Part shown: positions 16,758 to 24,800 of the stretch, one piece after another | Layout: each line of letters starts with the position of its first letter | How positions within the stretch are numbered: the first letter of the stretch is position 1 | From: Salininema proteolyticum | GTDB taxonomy: Bacteria > Actinomycetota > Actinomycetes > Mycobacteriales > Micromonosporaceae | Direction: 5' to 3' | DNA: 64,000 nucleotides | NCBI RefSeq assembly: GCF_042685645.1 | Contig: NZ_JBHUNX010000001.1 | Span: 4,092,001-4,156,000 of the forward strand | The notes under the pieces: generated by a model | Told to the model about the DNA's origin: nothing | What the model saw: the letters and a program-made list of their open reading frames with translations, nothing else | Databases searched by the model: none | Made by a program: the position numbers and the translations under genes

Positions 16758-17069
16758 TCAGGCGGAGTCCTCGGGCTGGAGGACCACCCCGCCGAAACGG
16801 GCCTCGCCGGCCCGGAACCGCACTCCGTCGACGAGGACGAGGCCGTCCTCGGTGACCTGGTCGCACACGGTCCTGTCGTCGATGTGCAGGGCCTGGAAGC
16901 CGCCGCTGAGATGGGTGTTCCCCATCTGGACGGGGCGTCCTTCCAGATCGGTCGCCCTGTCGACGCAGCCTCTGCAGAGCGCCTTCGGATAGCGGGGCGA
17001 CTGCTGGACCGGAGTGCCGTCATGCGGGCAAGTGTTCGGCGCGTCCGTCTGGGGCCGTCGTCGTCTCAT
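16758..17069 (-). CDS. Small cysteine-containing conserved hypothetical protein
   Basis: 103 residues. The N-terminal part has CPHDG and LCRGC, which could form a zinc ribbon (C14, C32, C35 plus H15). It is followed by DLEGRPVQMGNTHLSGGF, a motif I recall from widespread unnamed proteins. No function can be given. ATG start with AGGAG 7 nt upstream. It is downstream of, and on the same strand as, the Vgb-like gene. Confidence 0.75.
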   Translation of the reverse strand: MRRRRPQTDAPNTCPHDGTPVQQSPRYPKALCRGCVDRATDLEGRPVQMGNTHLSGGFQALHIDDRTVCDQVTEDGLVLVDGVRFRAGEARFGGVVLQPEDSA

Positions 17070-17140
17070 GACTACTCCTGTGTTTCATGGGCTGCCCTCA
17101 TTTAACCAGAGCGGGGCTCGCGGACGCCCCCGGATGGGGC

Positions 17141-18034
17141 TTACGCACCGGTAACGTCCGAGATCCGGGCCAGGGAACCGATCTCCAACGCGGCCCACAT
17201 CGCCCCGTCGGGGCCGAGGGCGATCCCGTGCGGCTCGGAGCCGGGGGTAGGGAGGTCGTGGACCGACAGGCCTCCCGAGGAGTCGAAGCGGCCGACGCGG
17301 TTCGCGCCCCACTCGGTGAACCACAGAGTTCCCGACGCGTCCGGCGCGATGGCGTGCGGTCGGGAGGCGCGGTCGGGCAACGGGAACTCTGCGACCTTGC
17401 CGTCGGCGGTGACGCGGCCGATCTGGCCGGCACCGATCTCCACGAACCACACGGCGTCGTCCGTGGCGGTGATGCCGACGGGGGCGGCGGCCTCGGTGGG
17501 AAGCTCGTGGACCTCGACGGCGCCGGAGACGTCGACGGCTCCGATGGCGTTGGCCTGGTTCATGGTGAACCACAGGCGGCTGTCGGGCCCCGGGACTATG
17601 GCCGAAGGGAAGGCCTCGGCGTTCGGCAGGGCGAACTCGGTGACCTCGCCGTCGGTGGTGATGCGGCCGATCCGCCCGGCGGCGGTCTCGGTGAACCACA
17701 GGGCCCCGTCCGGTCCGGAGGTGATGCCGAAGGGGCCGCATTCGGCTGTGGGAAGGGGAAACTCGGTGATCTCTCCGTCGGTGGAGACGCGGCCGACGGT
17801 GTGGGACCCGTACCCGGTGTACCAGAGCGCGCCGTCGGGGCCGGGCGTGATGACGGTGGGGCGGGACTGCGGCCCTATGGGATACAGCGTCGGCTCGCCG
17901 CCGGGGACCAGGCGACCGATGCTCCCCCGGTGCACGAGTGTGAACCACAGGGCCCCGTCCGGACCCGTGGCAAGGGCGTAGGGTCCGGAGGCTTCGTCGG
18001 ACACTGCGGTCTCTGCGATGTGGACTTCAGACAT
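17141..18034 (-). CDS. vgb: Virginiamycin B lyase-like seven-bladed beta-propeller
   Basis: 297 residues with about seven repeats of roughly 42 residues, each with GPDGALWFTE-like and GRIxxDGxVxEFxLP motifs. True Vgb linearises streptogramin B by a metal-dependent elimination using two His and Glu residues in the last blades. Candidates are visible here: H in RPHAIAP, the E of TEWGANRVG, H in EPHGIALGP and the E of ALEIGSL. Propellers of this kind are also found with other roles, so resistance is only possible. ATG start with CAGGAGAA 8 nt upstream. No signal peptide, so cytoplasmic. Confidence 0.8.
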   Translation of the reverse strand: MSEVHIAETAVSDEASGPYALATGPDGALWFTLVHRGSIGRLVPGGEPTLYPIGPQSRPTVITPGPDGALWYTGYGSHTVGRVSTDGEITEFPLPTAECGPFGITSGPDGALWFTETAAGRIGRITTDGEVTEFALPNAEAFPSAIVPGPDSRLWFTMNQANAIGAVDVSGAVEVHELPTEAAAPVGITATDDAVWFVEIGAGQIGRVTADGKVAEFPLPDRASRPHAIAPDASGTLWFTEWGANRVGRFDSSGGLSVHDLPTPGSEPHGIALGPDGAMWAALEIGSLARISDVTGA

Positions 18035-18415
18035 GGCGTTCTCCTGGCCGGGGATGGAATACGGTGTGCCGCACTGATTCTACGGTCGAGGGGCCGCCGG
18101 GGTGTGCGGCACGGGAGCGCGGGGGATAAGGCGCGCCCGTGCCGCTCCGGTGACTCGATTGTCATCCGGCGATAAGCATACTCGATGTCCCCCTATACGA
18201 TCAATACATTCACCGGCATTATCCCGAGGCTTCTCGGTAAGGGCGGCAAGTCCTATTGTTCATAGCGGGTATCCATGTGCATACCAATGTCGTTGCAGTG
18301 CATAAGAATACTGCCGACCACGTGGGAATTCACCGTGCCTCGACGGCGGGGAATGTCGCCCAGGCCACTACACTTGTGAATATGGGATTATCGCTTACCC
18401 CGGAAGGAACATCTC
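18035..18415. other. 381-nt intergenic region with AT-rich core
   Basis: Between the divergent Vgb-like gene and a small membrane gene. From about 18165 to 18390 the base composition is much less GC-rich than the neighbours. It holds two short dyads, GGTAT-N8-ATACC near 18269-18286 and GCAGT-N9-ACTGC near 18294-18314, with several TANNNT hexamers. I find no coding content. It probably carries the two divergent promoters; it could also be a remnant of transferred DNA. Confidence 0.45.
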
Positions 18416-18535
18416 ATGAGCTGGGATCTAGTGGTCATGGGCTGGGCGGCGAGCGGCATCTTCGGTCTGGCCATCATAACCGCGACCGTGCTGACCGCCT
18501 TCGCACTGAGAATGAAGAACGGGGGCGGACGATGA
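18416..18535 (+). CDS. 39-residue single-helix membrane protein
   Basis: ATG at 18416 preceded by GGAAGGAAC at a good distance. One membrane helix (about residues 5-30, WAASGIFGLAIITATVLTAFAL) and a basic tail (RMKNGGGR). Its TGA overlaps the ATG of the next gene (ATGATG at 18532), so the two are translated together and may form a complex. Not recognised. Confidence 0.65.
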   Translation: MSWDLVVMGWAASGIFGLAIITATVLTAFALRMKNGGGR

Positions 18536-19098
18536 TGGAATGGCTGACGCTCCTGATCATGACCCTGGTGTGGCCGGGGGTGAGCGCGTTGATCCTCGTC
18601 GCCTCGATCCTCGCCTCGTTCTGGCTGGCGGGCAAGATAAACCCCAAGCCGAGGAGGGACAGGGACGAAGAGGCCCGCGAGCGCGCGGAGTTCGAGCGGA
18701 TCGTCAGGGCCCGCTGGGAGAGCGAGGACGGGGAACGCCGGTCCGCCCGCGCCCAGAGCCGGAAGATCGCGGTCGACTCGATGGACGCGAGCCTGACGGC
18801 CTTCGCCGTCTCCTACGGAGTCCTCATGCTCCTGGCCACCGCCCACAGCCTGCGCCGGTACGAGCAGGAGCATCCGGACGCGATCCCGTGGGAGCTGCTG
18901 TTCCAGCCGTTCTACCTCCCCGCCGCCCCGGCGCTGCTGGTGGCCTTCGCCGCGGGGAAGATCTACCGCGACCGGTTCCGCCGGCTTCCGATCGAGGTGC
19001 AGGAGCGGAAGATCCGCGAGGCGCGCCGCAAGGAGCTCGACAGGCCGGAGAGCCCGGCGGTGCCCCCGGCCGTCGAGAGGGGGCGGTCCTTCTACTGA
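18532..19098 (+). CDS. Hypothetical membrane protein coupled to the 39-residue peptide
   Basis: 188 residues from ATG 18532. The first helix spans about 7-30. A long, highly charged, probably coiled-coil segment follows (about 36-75, RRDRDEEARERAEFERIVRARWESEDGE is its core). There are then hydrophobic segments near 88-105 and 122-142, and a charged C-terminus. No family recognised. It overlaps the preceding small gene at the start and ends convergently, sharing 7 nt with the next minus-strand gene. Confidence 0.7.
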   Translation: MMEWLTLLIMTLVWPGVSALILVASILASFWLAGKINPKPRRDRDEEARERAEFERIVRARWESEDGERRSARAQSRKIAVDSMDASLTAFAVSYGVLMLLATAHSLRRYEQEHPDAIPWELLFQPFYLPAAPALLVAFAAGKIYRDRFRRLPIEVQERKIREARRKELDRPESPAVPPAVERGRSFY

Positions 19099-19904
19099 CG
19101 GGCCGCGAACCGCAGGAAGAGGTAGAGGTCGGGAATGAGCGGCGCCGCCGTGTCCGTGAGGTCGCGGGACTCGTCCCCGATGACGGCCCGGACGGTGTCG
19201 TCGTCGACGGAGACGCGGTCGACCTCTTCCCGGGAGAACGACTCCACGTCTCCGCGGACGCGGTCCCGGGAGACCGACAGGGGCCCGAATTCCAGGCTCT
19301 CGCCCTGGTCGAAGGCCTCTTCGAGTGCGGGCAGGCGGGAGTCGCCGAGGGCCTTCTCGATCGCGGGGACCCACTCGTCGAACTCGCGGAACTCGACCGA
19401 GGCGGTGAGCGAGCCCTTGGGGACCAGGTCCTCTCCCCGCAGGCGGATGTGGAGGCTGGAGCTCATGCCGAGGACGGCGGCGGTCCCGTCCCCGCGCCTC
19501 AGGACGCACTGGTGCAGGTCGTACTTTTCTTTGCGCCCCTGGTGTTCGCGGGTGTGGCTGTAGAGGGCGGTGTCATGGGCCGGGAACGCCGAGACGGCGG
19601 AGCGCCGCTGGACGACGACGCCGTTCTCGTAGAGGTGCAGGCGGGTCTGGTCGTCGCGGATGGTGCGGAAGGCCCAGCGGCCGAAGCCGTAGACGGTCAG
19701 GGCGATGACCGCTGCGGGGAGGACGGCGGACCATGGGGCGACGCCCCACAAATACTCGGCGAGGAAACCCAGGGGGACGGAGACGGCGGCGGTCAGGACG
19801 GTGGCGGCGGCGATGGTGCCGGCGGCCCCGGAGCGGTAGGCGTCGAGTGTCGCGACGTGCGGCCCCAGGTCGTGGCGGTCCGCGATCGTTTCCAGGTCGG
19901 TCAT
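19092..19904 (-). CDS. Hypothetical membrane protein, DUF6585-like
   Basis: 270 residues. Two helices at about 28-50 and 56-78, then a long cytoplasmic domain beginning RLHLYENGVVVQRR. The LYxNG signature after two helices and the alternating strands resemble PH-like DUF6585 proteins, but I could not confirm this. ATG start with GAGGAG 6 nt upstream. The 3' end overlaps the convergent gene at 19092-19098. Confidence 0.7.
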   Translation of the reverse strand: MTDLETIADRHDLGPHVATLDAYRSGAAGTIAAATVLTAAVSVPLGFLAEYLWGVAPWSAVLPAAVIALTVYGFGRWAFRTIRDDQTRLHLYENGVVVQRRSAVSAFPAHDTALYSHTREHQGRKEKYDLHQCVLRRGDGTAAVLGMSSSLHIRLRGEDLVPKGSLTASVEFREFDEWVPAIEKALGDSRLPALEEAFDQGESLEFGPLSVSRDRVRGDVESFSREEVDRVSVDDDTVRAVIGDESRDLTDTAAPLIPDLYLFLRFAARQ

Positions 19905-19992
19905 GGCACTCCTCGGTAGGGGGACGCTTGGATTCTATGCGGCGGTGCTTTCCCGGCCGGTGGGGGCCGCCTGTCCTGGCGTTCGAGGGTTC

Positions 19993-20021
19993 CTACGAAC
20001 GATGGGCTCGCATTTTCGTAG
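19993..20021. promoter_or_regulatory. Inverted repeat upstream of the mod operon
   Basis: CTACGAA-N15-TTCGTAG, a perfect 7-bp dyad just upstream of the mod promoter. A second dyad, GATTCT at 20021-20026 with AGAATC at 20056-20061, brackets the promoter. Either could bind the molybdate-responsive regulator encoded first in the operon. The binding role is inference. Confidence 0.5.
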
Positions 20022-20031
20022 ATTCTGACGC

Positions 20032-20060
20032 TTGTGAGCTGGTATCTGCGATTGTAGAAT
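20032..20060 (+). promoter_or_regulatory. Promoter of the molbindin-modABC operon
   Basis: TTGTGA, 17-nt spacer, TAGAAT, 8 nt before the ATG of the first gene. There is no ribosome site between, so the transcript is probably leaderless or nearly so. Confidence 0.7.
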
Positions 20061-20068
20061 CCGGTGTT

Positions 20069-20467
20069 ATGACGACCTTTCGCATAGGCGAGGCCGCCGA
20101 GGTCCTCGGCGTCAGCCCCGACACCGTCCGCCGCTGGGTCGACGGCGGGAGGCTGCCGGCCGAGCGCTCGCACGGTCGGCGCATGGTCGAGGGCGCCGAC
20201 CTCGCCGCCTTCCTGAGGGAGCGCGCCGAGGGCTCCGACGGGCGCGCGGGACTCAGCTCGGCGCGCAACCGCCTCAGGGGCATCGTGACGGACGTAACGA
20301 AAGACCAGGTCATGGCGCAGGTAGACGTGCAGGCGGGGCCGCACCGCATGGTGTCGCTCATGAGCCGGGAGGCCGTGGAGGACCTGGGCCTGGAGGTCGG
20401 TTCGGCGGCGGTCGTCGTGGTGAAGTCGACGGCCGTGGTCGTGGAGAAGGACGAGCGGCATGGGTGA
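20069..20467 (+). CDS. Molybdate-binding regulator: excisionase/MerR-type HTH fused to a Mop domain
   Basis: 132 residues. Residues about 3-52 form a helix-turn-helix of the excisionase/MerR type (RIGEAAEVLGVSPDTVRRWVDGGRLP). Residues about 66-130 form a molbindin (Mop/TOBE) domain (ARNRLRGIVTDVTKDQVMAQVDV ... VVVVKSTAVVVEK) that binds molybdate. It probably senses intracellular molybdate and controls the transporter that follows. Its stop overlaps the modA start by 8 nt. It replaces the classical ModE, whose winged helix is different. Confidence 0.88.
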   Translation: MTTFRIGEAAEVLGVSPDTVRRWVDGGRLPAERSHGRRMVEGADLAAFLRERAEGSDGRAGLSSARNRLRGIVTDVTKDQVMAQVDVQAGPHRMVSLMSREAVEDLGLEVGSAAVVVVKSTAVVVEKDERHG

Positions 20468-21206
20468 AGTGTCGATCGGACGCCGGTTCGCGGCCGGGGT
20501 CGGCGTCCTGGCCCTGGCGGCCGCGGCGGGCTGCTCCTCGCACGAGGAGTCCGTGTCGGTGTTCGCCGCCGCGTCGTTGACGGAGGCCTTCCAGGAGATG
20601 GGCGAGGCCTTCGAAGAGCGGGAGGGCGTCGCGGTCGAGTTCAACTTCGCCGGCAGTTCGACCCTGGCCGCCCAGATCGACCAGGGGGCGCCCGCCGACG
20701 TCTTCGCCTCGGCCGACACGGAGAACATGGACAAGGTGACCGCCGGCGGCCACGCCGAGTCGCCGGAGGTCTTCGCCTCCAACAGCCTCGTCATCGCGAC
20801 CGCGGCGGGCAATCCGGAGGACATCGAGAGCCTGGAGGACCTGGCGCGTGTCCCCGTCGCGCTGTGCGCCGAGGAGGTGCCCTGCGGCCGGGCGTCGCAA
20901 GAGGTCCTGGACCTCGCCGGGGCGGACGTGGTGCCCGAGACCTACGAGCGCGACGTCAAGGCCACGCTCGCGAAGGTGACGCTGGGCCAAGTGGACGCCG
21001 CGCTCGTCTACCTGACCGACGCGGTCGCCGCGGGGGACGGGGTGGACTACGTCGAGTTCCCCGAGGCGGAGGCCGCGGTGAACGAGTACCCGGTCGCCGC
21101 CCTGGTCGGCGCGGCCGACGGCGAGGCCGCGGAGAAGTTCGCCCGGTTCGTCCTGTCCGACGGGGGCCGGGAGATCCTCGCCGAGCACGGATTCGGAGCG
21201 CCCTGA
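20460..21206 (+). CDS. modA: Molybdate ABC transporter substrate-binding lipoprotein ModA
   Basis: 248 residues. The lipobox AAAAGC near residue 25 predicts a lipid anchor. The mature protein is a type II periplasmic-binding fold with VFAAASLTEAF, NFAGSSTLAAQI and GAPADVFASAD, the segments that bind the oxyanion in ModA. Captures molybdate (or tungstate) outside the cell and delivers it to ModB. Its start lies within the end of the molbindin gene; its TGA shares one base with the modB ATG (TGATG). Confidence 0.93.
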   Translation: MGEVSIGRRFAAGVGVLALAAAAGCSSHEESVSVFAAASLTEAFQEMGEAFEEREGVAVEFNFAGSSTLAAQIDQGAPADVFASADTENMDKVTAGGHAESPEVFASNSLVIATAAGNPEDIESLEDLARVPVALCAEEVPCGRASQEVLDLAGADVVPETYERDVKATLAKVTLGQVDAALVYLTDAVAAGDGVDYVEFPEAEAAVNEYPVAALVGAADGEAAEKFARFVLSDGGREILAEHGFGAP

Positions 21207-22003
21207 TGCGGAAGGCCGCACAGAGGCGACAAGTGCCGCTCCCCATGCTGGTGCCGGCGGTCCTCGGGCTGCTGTTCCTGGCGCTGCCCCTGGCGGGGCT
21301 GGTCGTCGAGGCGCCGTGGACTACGCTGCCCCGGCGCCTGACCGAGCCGGCGGTGCTGGAGGCCCTGTGGCTGTCGGTCTCCACGGCCACCGTCGCGACG
21401 CTCGCGAGCATAGCCGCGGGCGTCCCGCTGGCGTGGATACTGGCCCGAGTCGAGTTCCGCGGCAAACGGTTCGTGCGGGCGCTGGTGACCGTGCCGCTCG
21501 TGCTCCCTCCCGTGGTGGGCGGCGTGGCGCTGCTGCTCGTCTTCGGCCGCAAGGGCCCCGTGGGATCGCTGCTGGAGAGCTGGTTCGGCGTCTCGCTGGC
21601 GTTCAACACCGCGGGAGTGGTCCTGGCGATGGTCTTCGTGGCCATGCCGTTCCTCGTCATATCGGTGGAGGGCTCGCTGCGCGGCGCCGACGTCCGCTTC
21701 GAGGAGGCGGCCGCGACGCTCGGGGCCGACCGCTGGACCGCCTTCACGAGAGTCACCCTGCCCCAGGCCGCGCCCGGCGTCATCGCGGGCGCCGTCCTCT
21801 GCTGGGCCCGCGCGCTGGGCGAGTTCGGGGCCACGATCACCTTCGCGGGCAACTTCCCCGGACGGACGCAGACTATGCCCCTGGCCGTCTACATGGCGCT
21901 GGAGACCGACCTGGAGGCCGCCCTGGTGCTGAGCCTGATCCTCCTGGCCGTCAGCGTCGCGGCCCTCGTGGGACTGAAGAACAGGTGGTTGAACCCCTCA
22001 TGA
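21206..22003 (+). CDS. modB: Molybdate ABC transporter permease ModB
   Basis: 265 residues, about six membrane helices. The permease loop EEAAATLGADRWTAFTRVTLP near 170-190 is the EAA motif that docks on the ATPase, and LGEFGATITFAGN is typical of molybdate/sulfate permeases. ATG overlaps the modA stop. The terminal TGA overlaps the modC ATG (ATGA). Complete. Confidence 0.93.
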   Translation: MRKAAQRRQVPLPMLVPAVLGLLFLALPLAGLVVEAPWTTLPRRLTEPAVLEALWLSVSTATVATLASIAAGVPLAWILARVEFRGKRFVRALVTVPLVLPPVVGGVALLLVFGRKGPVGSLLESWFGVSLAFNTAGVVLAMVFVAMPFLVISVEGSLRGADVRFEEAAATLGADRWTAFTRVTLPQAAPGVIAGAVLCWARALGEFGATITFAGNFPGRTQTMPLAVYMALETDLEAALVLSLILLAVSVAALVGLKNRWLNPS

Positions 22004-23061
22004 CGGACAAAGCACTGGACGCGCGCCTGGTGGTCCGCCGCGGGGAGTTCGAACTCGACGTGCCCCTGGAGGCCGGCGCCGGCGAGACGATCGCGCTCCT
22101 GGGCCCCAACGGGGCCGGCAAGTCCACGGCCCTGCGCGCCGTCGCCGGGCTGCTGCCCCTCTCGGAAGGCCATGTGGCCGTGGGAGGGCGCGAGTTCGAC
22201 CGCCCCGAGACCGACGTCTGGGTCCCGCCGCAGGACCGCACCATAGGCGTGGTCTTCCAGGAGTACCTCCTCTTCCCCCACATGACGGCCCTCGACAACG
22301 CGGCCTTCGGCCCGAGGAGGAAGGGCAAGGGGAAGGCGGAGGCCCGCGCGATCGCGCGCCGGGCGCTGGAGCGGGTCGGCCTCGCCGACTTCGCCGACCG
22401 GAAGCCGCGCCGGCTCTCGGGCGGCCAGGCCCAGCGCGTGGCGCTGGCCCGGGCCCTGGCCCTCGAACCGACCCTCCTGCTGCTCGACGAGCCTCTGGCG
22501 GCCCTCGACGCGGCCACGAGGCTGGAGACGCGCGCGGAACTGCACCGGCAGCTCGGCGAGCACGAGGGCGCGGCCGTGCTCGTCACCCACGACCCGATCG
22601 ACGCCCTGATCCTCGCCGACCGCCTGCTGGTCATCGAGGACGGACGCGTGGTCCAGTCCGGCAGCGGACCCGAGATCACCTCGCGCCCTCGCACCGAGTA
22701 CGTCGCCAAACTGGTGGGGCTGAACCTGTTCGCCGGGACCGGCGAGGGCACGGCAGTCAGGATCGGCGGCGGGTTCCCTCTGGAGGGGGCGGAGAAGGTC
22801 GACGGACCCGTGTTCGCCGCCTTCCCGCCCAGCGCGGTCGCCCTGTATCCGCAACGACCGGAAGGCAGCCCGCGCAACACCTGGGAGGCGACCGTCACGA
22901 GCCTCTACCGGCACGGAGACAGCCTGCGCGTCAACCTGACCGGTCCCGTCGACGTCGCCGCCGACGTGACGCCGGCGGCGGCCGGCAGCCTGGCGCTGGA
23001 GCCGGGACTGACGGTGTGGGCGTCGGTGAAGGCCCAAGAGGTGCACGTCTACCCGGACTGA
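22000..23061 (+). CDS. modC: Molybdate ABC transporter ATP-binding protein ModC
   Basis: 353 residues. Walker A GPNGAGKS near 31-38, Q-loop VVFQEYLLFPHMT, signature LSGGQAQRVALARAL near 139, Walker B LLLLDEPLAALD, switch histidine VTHDP. A C-terminal TOBE domain (about 290-350) binds molybdate and can inhibit transport when molybdate is plentiful. Last gene of the operon; no clear hairpin follows before the convergent gene ends at 23074. Confidence 0.93.
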   Translation: MTDKALDARLVVRRGEFELDVPLEAGAGETIALLGPNGAGKSTALRAVAGLLPLSEGHVAVGGREFDRPETDVWVPPQDRTIGVVFQEYLLFPHMTALDNAAFGPRRKGKGKAEARAIARRALERVGLADFADRKPRRLSGGQAQRVALARALALEPTLLLLDEPLAALDAATRLETRAELHRQLGEHEGAAVLVTHDPIDALILADRLLVIEDGRVVQSGSGPEITSRPRTEYVAKLVGLNLFAGTGEGTAVRIGGGFPLEGAEKVDGPVFAAFPPSAVALYPQRPEGSPRNTWEATVTSLYRHGDSLRVNLTGPVDVAADVTPAAAGSLALEPGLTVWASVKAQEVHVYPD

Positions 23062-23073
23062 GACCCGCCGGCC

Positions 23074-23478
23074 TCATGCCGACACGCGCTCGTCGGCCGG
23101 GCGGGGAGTCCTGACCCGGGCCAGGACGAGCAAGGTGAGGGGAACGAGGGCCAGCAGGAACCCGCTGGGCCCCAGAAGGTACACGCAGAAGGCGACCCAG
23201 GCCGCCAGCCCGGCGGGAACGTAGAACGGGACGGGCTCGCCCCGTCTCCCCATCCGCACGAGCAGCAGCCCCAGAAGGAACAGCGGAACGACGAAACCGC
23301 CCGGCAGCGCCCAGAATACGGCCACCGACTCGAAGTCGGCCTCCCCGTCCCTCAAACCGCCGGAGAGCCAGTCGCTCCAATAGGGATGGAACGTGAACAC
23401 GACGGTGTGGACGACGGCGATCAGCGACGCCGAGACCCCGGCGGCGATCGTGAGCTTGGACTTCTTCATGCCTCCCAC
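23074..23478 (-). CDS. Hypothetical four-helix membrane protein
   Basis: 134 residues (GTG 23478) or 131 (ATG 23469). Helices near 9-30, 54-73, 85-103 and 105-120. The first helix with HTVVFTFHPYW recalls DUF6463-type small membrane proteins, not confirmed. The segment GTGGGAGGCATG holds both possible starts; the GGGAGG is too close to the ATG to serve it well, so the GTG is kept. Convergent with modC. Confidence 0.65.
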   Translation of the reverse strand: MGGMKKSKLTIAAGVSASLIAVVHTVVFTFHPYWSDWLSGGLRDGEADFESVAVFWALPGGFVVPLFLLGLLLVRMGRRGEPVPFYVPAGLAAWVAFCVYLLGPSGFLLALVPLTLLVLARVRTPRPADERVSA

Positions 23479-23694
23479 GGTTCCGCAGCCGCGAGGACGC
23501 CGCCTCCCCTGGCGAGGGCGACTCGATCCCCCTGGCGGGGGAGGGAAGACGACTTCCCGGCAACAACGCGGCCCCGAGAGAAGGGACGTCGAAGCCGCCC
23601 GGCCGCAGGCCTCACGCCTCGGCGGGAACGACGGTGACGACCTCGGCCCACCCCCGGGGAGGCGCCGAGGCCTCCCCGACGGCGCGGACGGCGG

Positions 23695-24786
23695 TCAGTA
23701 CTGTTCCCGGGTGGGGTCGAAGTCGTCCAACTCCTCGTCGTCGTCCTGCTCTATCCAGAAGAAGCTGTCATTGATCAGATTGTCGCTGGACTTGCGGTCC
23801 TTCGACTCCCCCGACTGCTGCACGGGAGCACCGCCGCCCGGAGTCGCCGCCATCCGCGGCCCGGCCGATCCGGTGCCCGATCCCGCGCTGGACGGGCCGG
23901 TCATGCCCGCTCCGCCGCGCGACTGGTCGCCTCCGCCGGACACCACGCCCGCCGCTCCGCCCGAACCCGGATATGCCGAACGCCCCGAACCACCGCCGGA
24001 GGACCCGGCCAGACCGCCTCCGGCCGAACCGTCCCCGCCATAGCCGGAGCCTCCCCACGAACCGTCGCCGAAGGAGTCCGAACCGTCGTCGTCCTCGTCC
24101 CGGCGGGGCTTCGGCGTGGAGAAGTCCGGCTTCTCCCGTCCGCGGGTGAAGTCCTCCCTCTCGTAAGAGTCGGACCCCGGCAGGCCCGGGTCGCCGTCCG
24201 GCGGCCGACCCGACGTGTCCGAGTCGTCCTCCACTTCGGAGTAGTCGTCTCCCAGGTCCCCGACCACGGTGGCCATCCGGTCGTGGCGGTCCTCCTCGTA
24301 CTCCCCGTACTCCTTCTCGAAGCGCGGACGGCGGGTCCTCTGGGCGTCCTCGTCGTCCTCGATGCCCAACTCCATCGAGCGCCGCTCGACGAACTCCTCG
24401 AAAGTCAGGTTGTACTGCGGGTCGAGGCTGAACTCGCCGAGGTCTCCCGTCTTGTTCGCCTCCTTCTGCGCCCGCGTGAGACTCGTGGCCAGGGGCTCGA
24501 TGATCTTCGGCTCGATCTGGGCGATCTCGGCGCTCCGCTCGGTGCAGTAGGAGATGATCCGCTGCATCTCCTCGGTGAAGGCGTCGGCCGCCTCGCCCTC
24601 CCACCCCTTGGTCAGCTCGGCGACGAGCCCGTTGAGTTCGTCCTTCGCCATGTCCATGCCGTCGCCCAGGCGCTGCCACAGCGCGGGCGCGAACGACACT
24701 TCGTCGGGGTCGCCCTTCATGAGCGACTCCCACAGCTGGTCGTGCGTGTACTGGTCCTTGTAGAAGTCTTTGCCCTTGCCGGTCAC
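23695..24786 (-). CDS. WXG100-like protein with long Gly/Asp-rich tail (possible type VII secretion substrate)
   Basis: 363 residues. Residues about 1-120 are helical, with GWEGEAADAFTEEM near 65-78: the W-x-G turn and following helix of WXG100/ESX proteins. Residues about 125-215 are very acidic. Residues about 240-320 are low complexity (GSGYGG, GGGSGRS and similar), and the end is acidic (EQDDDEELDDFD). It resembles the N-terminal half of larger ESX-associated proteins, where a WXG domain guides a disordered passenger. GTG start with GAGGAAAG upstream. 14 nt after its partner gene, so one operon. Confidence 0.65.
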   Translation of the reverse strand: MTGKGKDFYKDQYTHDQLWESLMKGDPDEVSFAPALWQRLGDGMDMAKDELNGLVAELTKGWEGEAADAFTEEMQRIISYCTERSAEIAQIEPKIIEPLATSLTRAQKEANKTGDLGEFSLDPQYNLTFEEFVERRSMELGIEDDEDAQRTRRPRFEKEYGEYEEDRHDRMATVVGDLGDDYSEVEDDSDTSGRPPDGDPGLPGSDSYEREDFTRGREKPDFSTPKPRRDEDDDGSDSFGDGSWGGSGYGGDGSAGGGLAGSSGGGSGRSAYPGSGGAAGVVSGGGDQSRGGAGMTGPSSAGSGTGSAGPRMAATPGGGAPVQQSGESKDRKSSDNLINDSFFWIEQDDDEELDDFDPTREQY

Positions 24787-24800
24787 GTCTTTCCTCCGAG

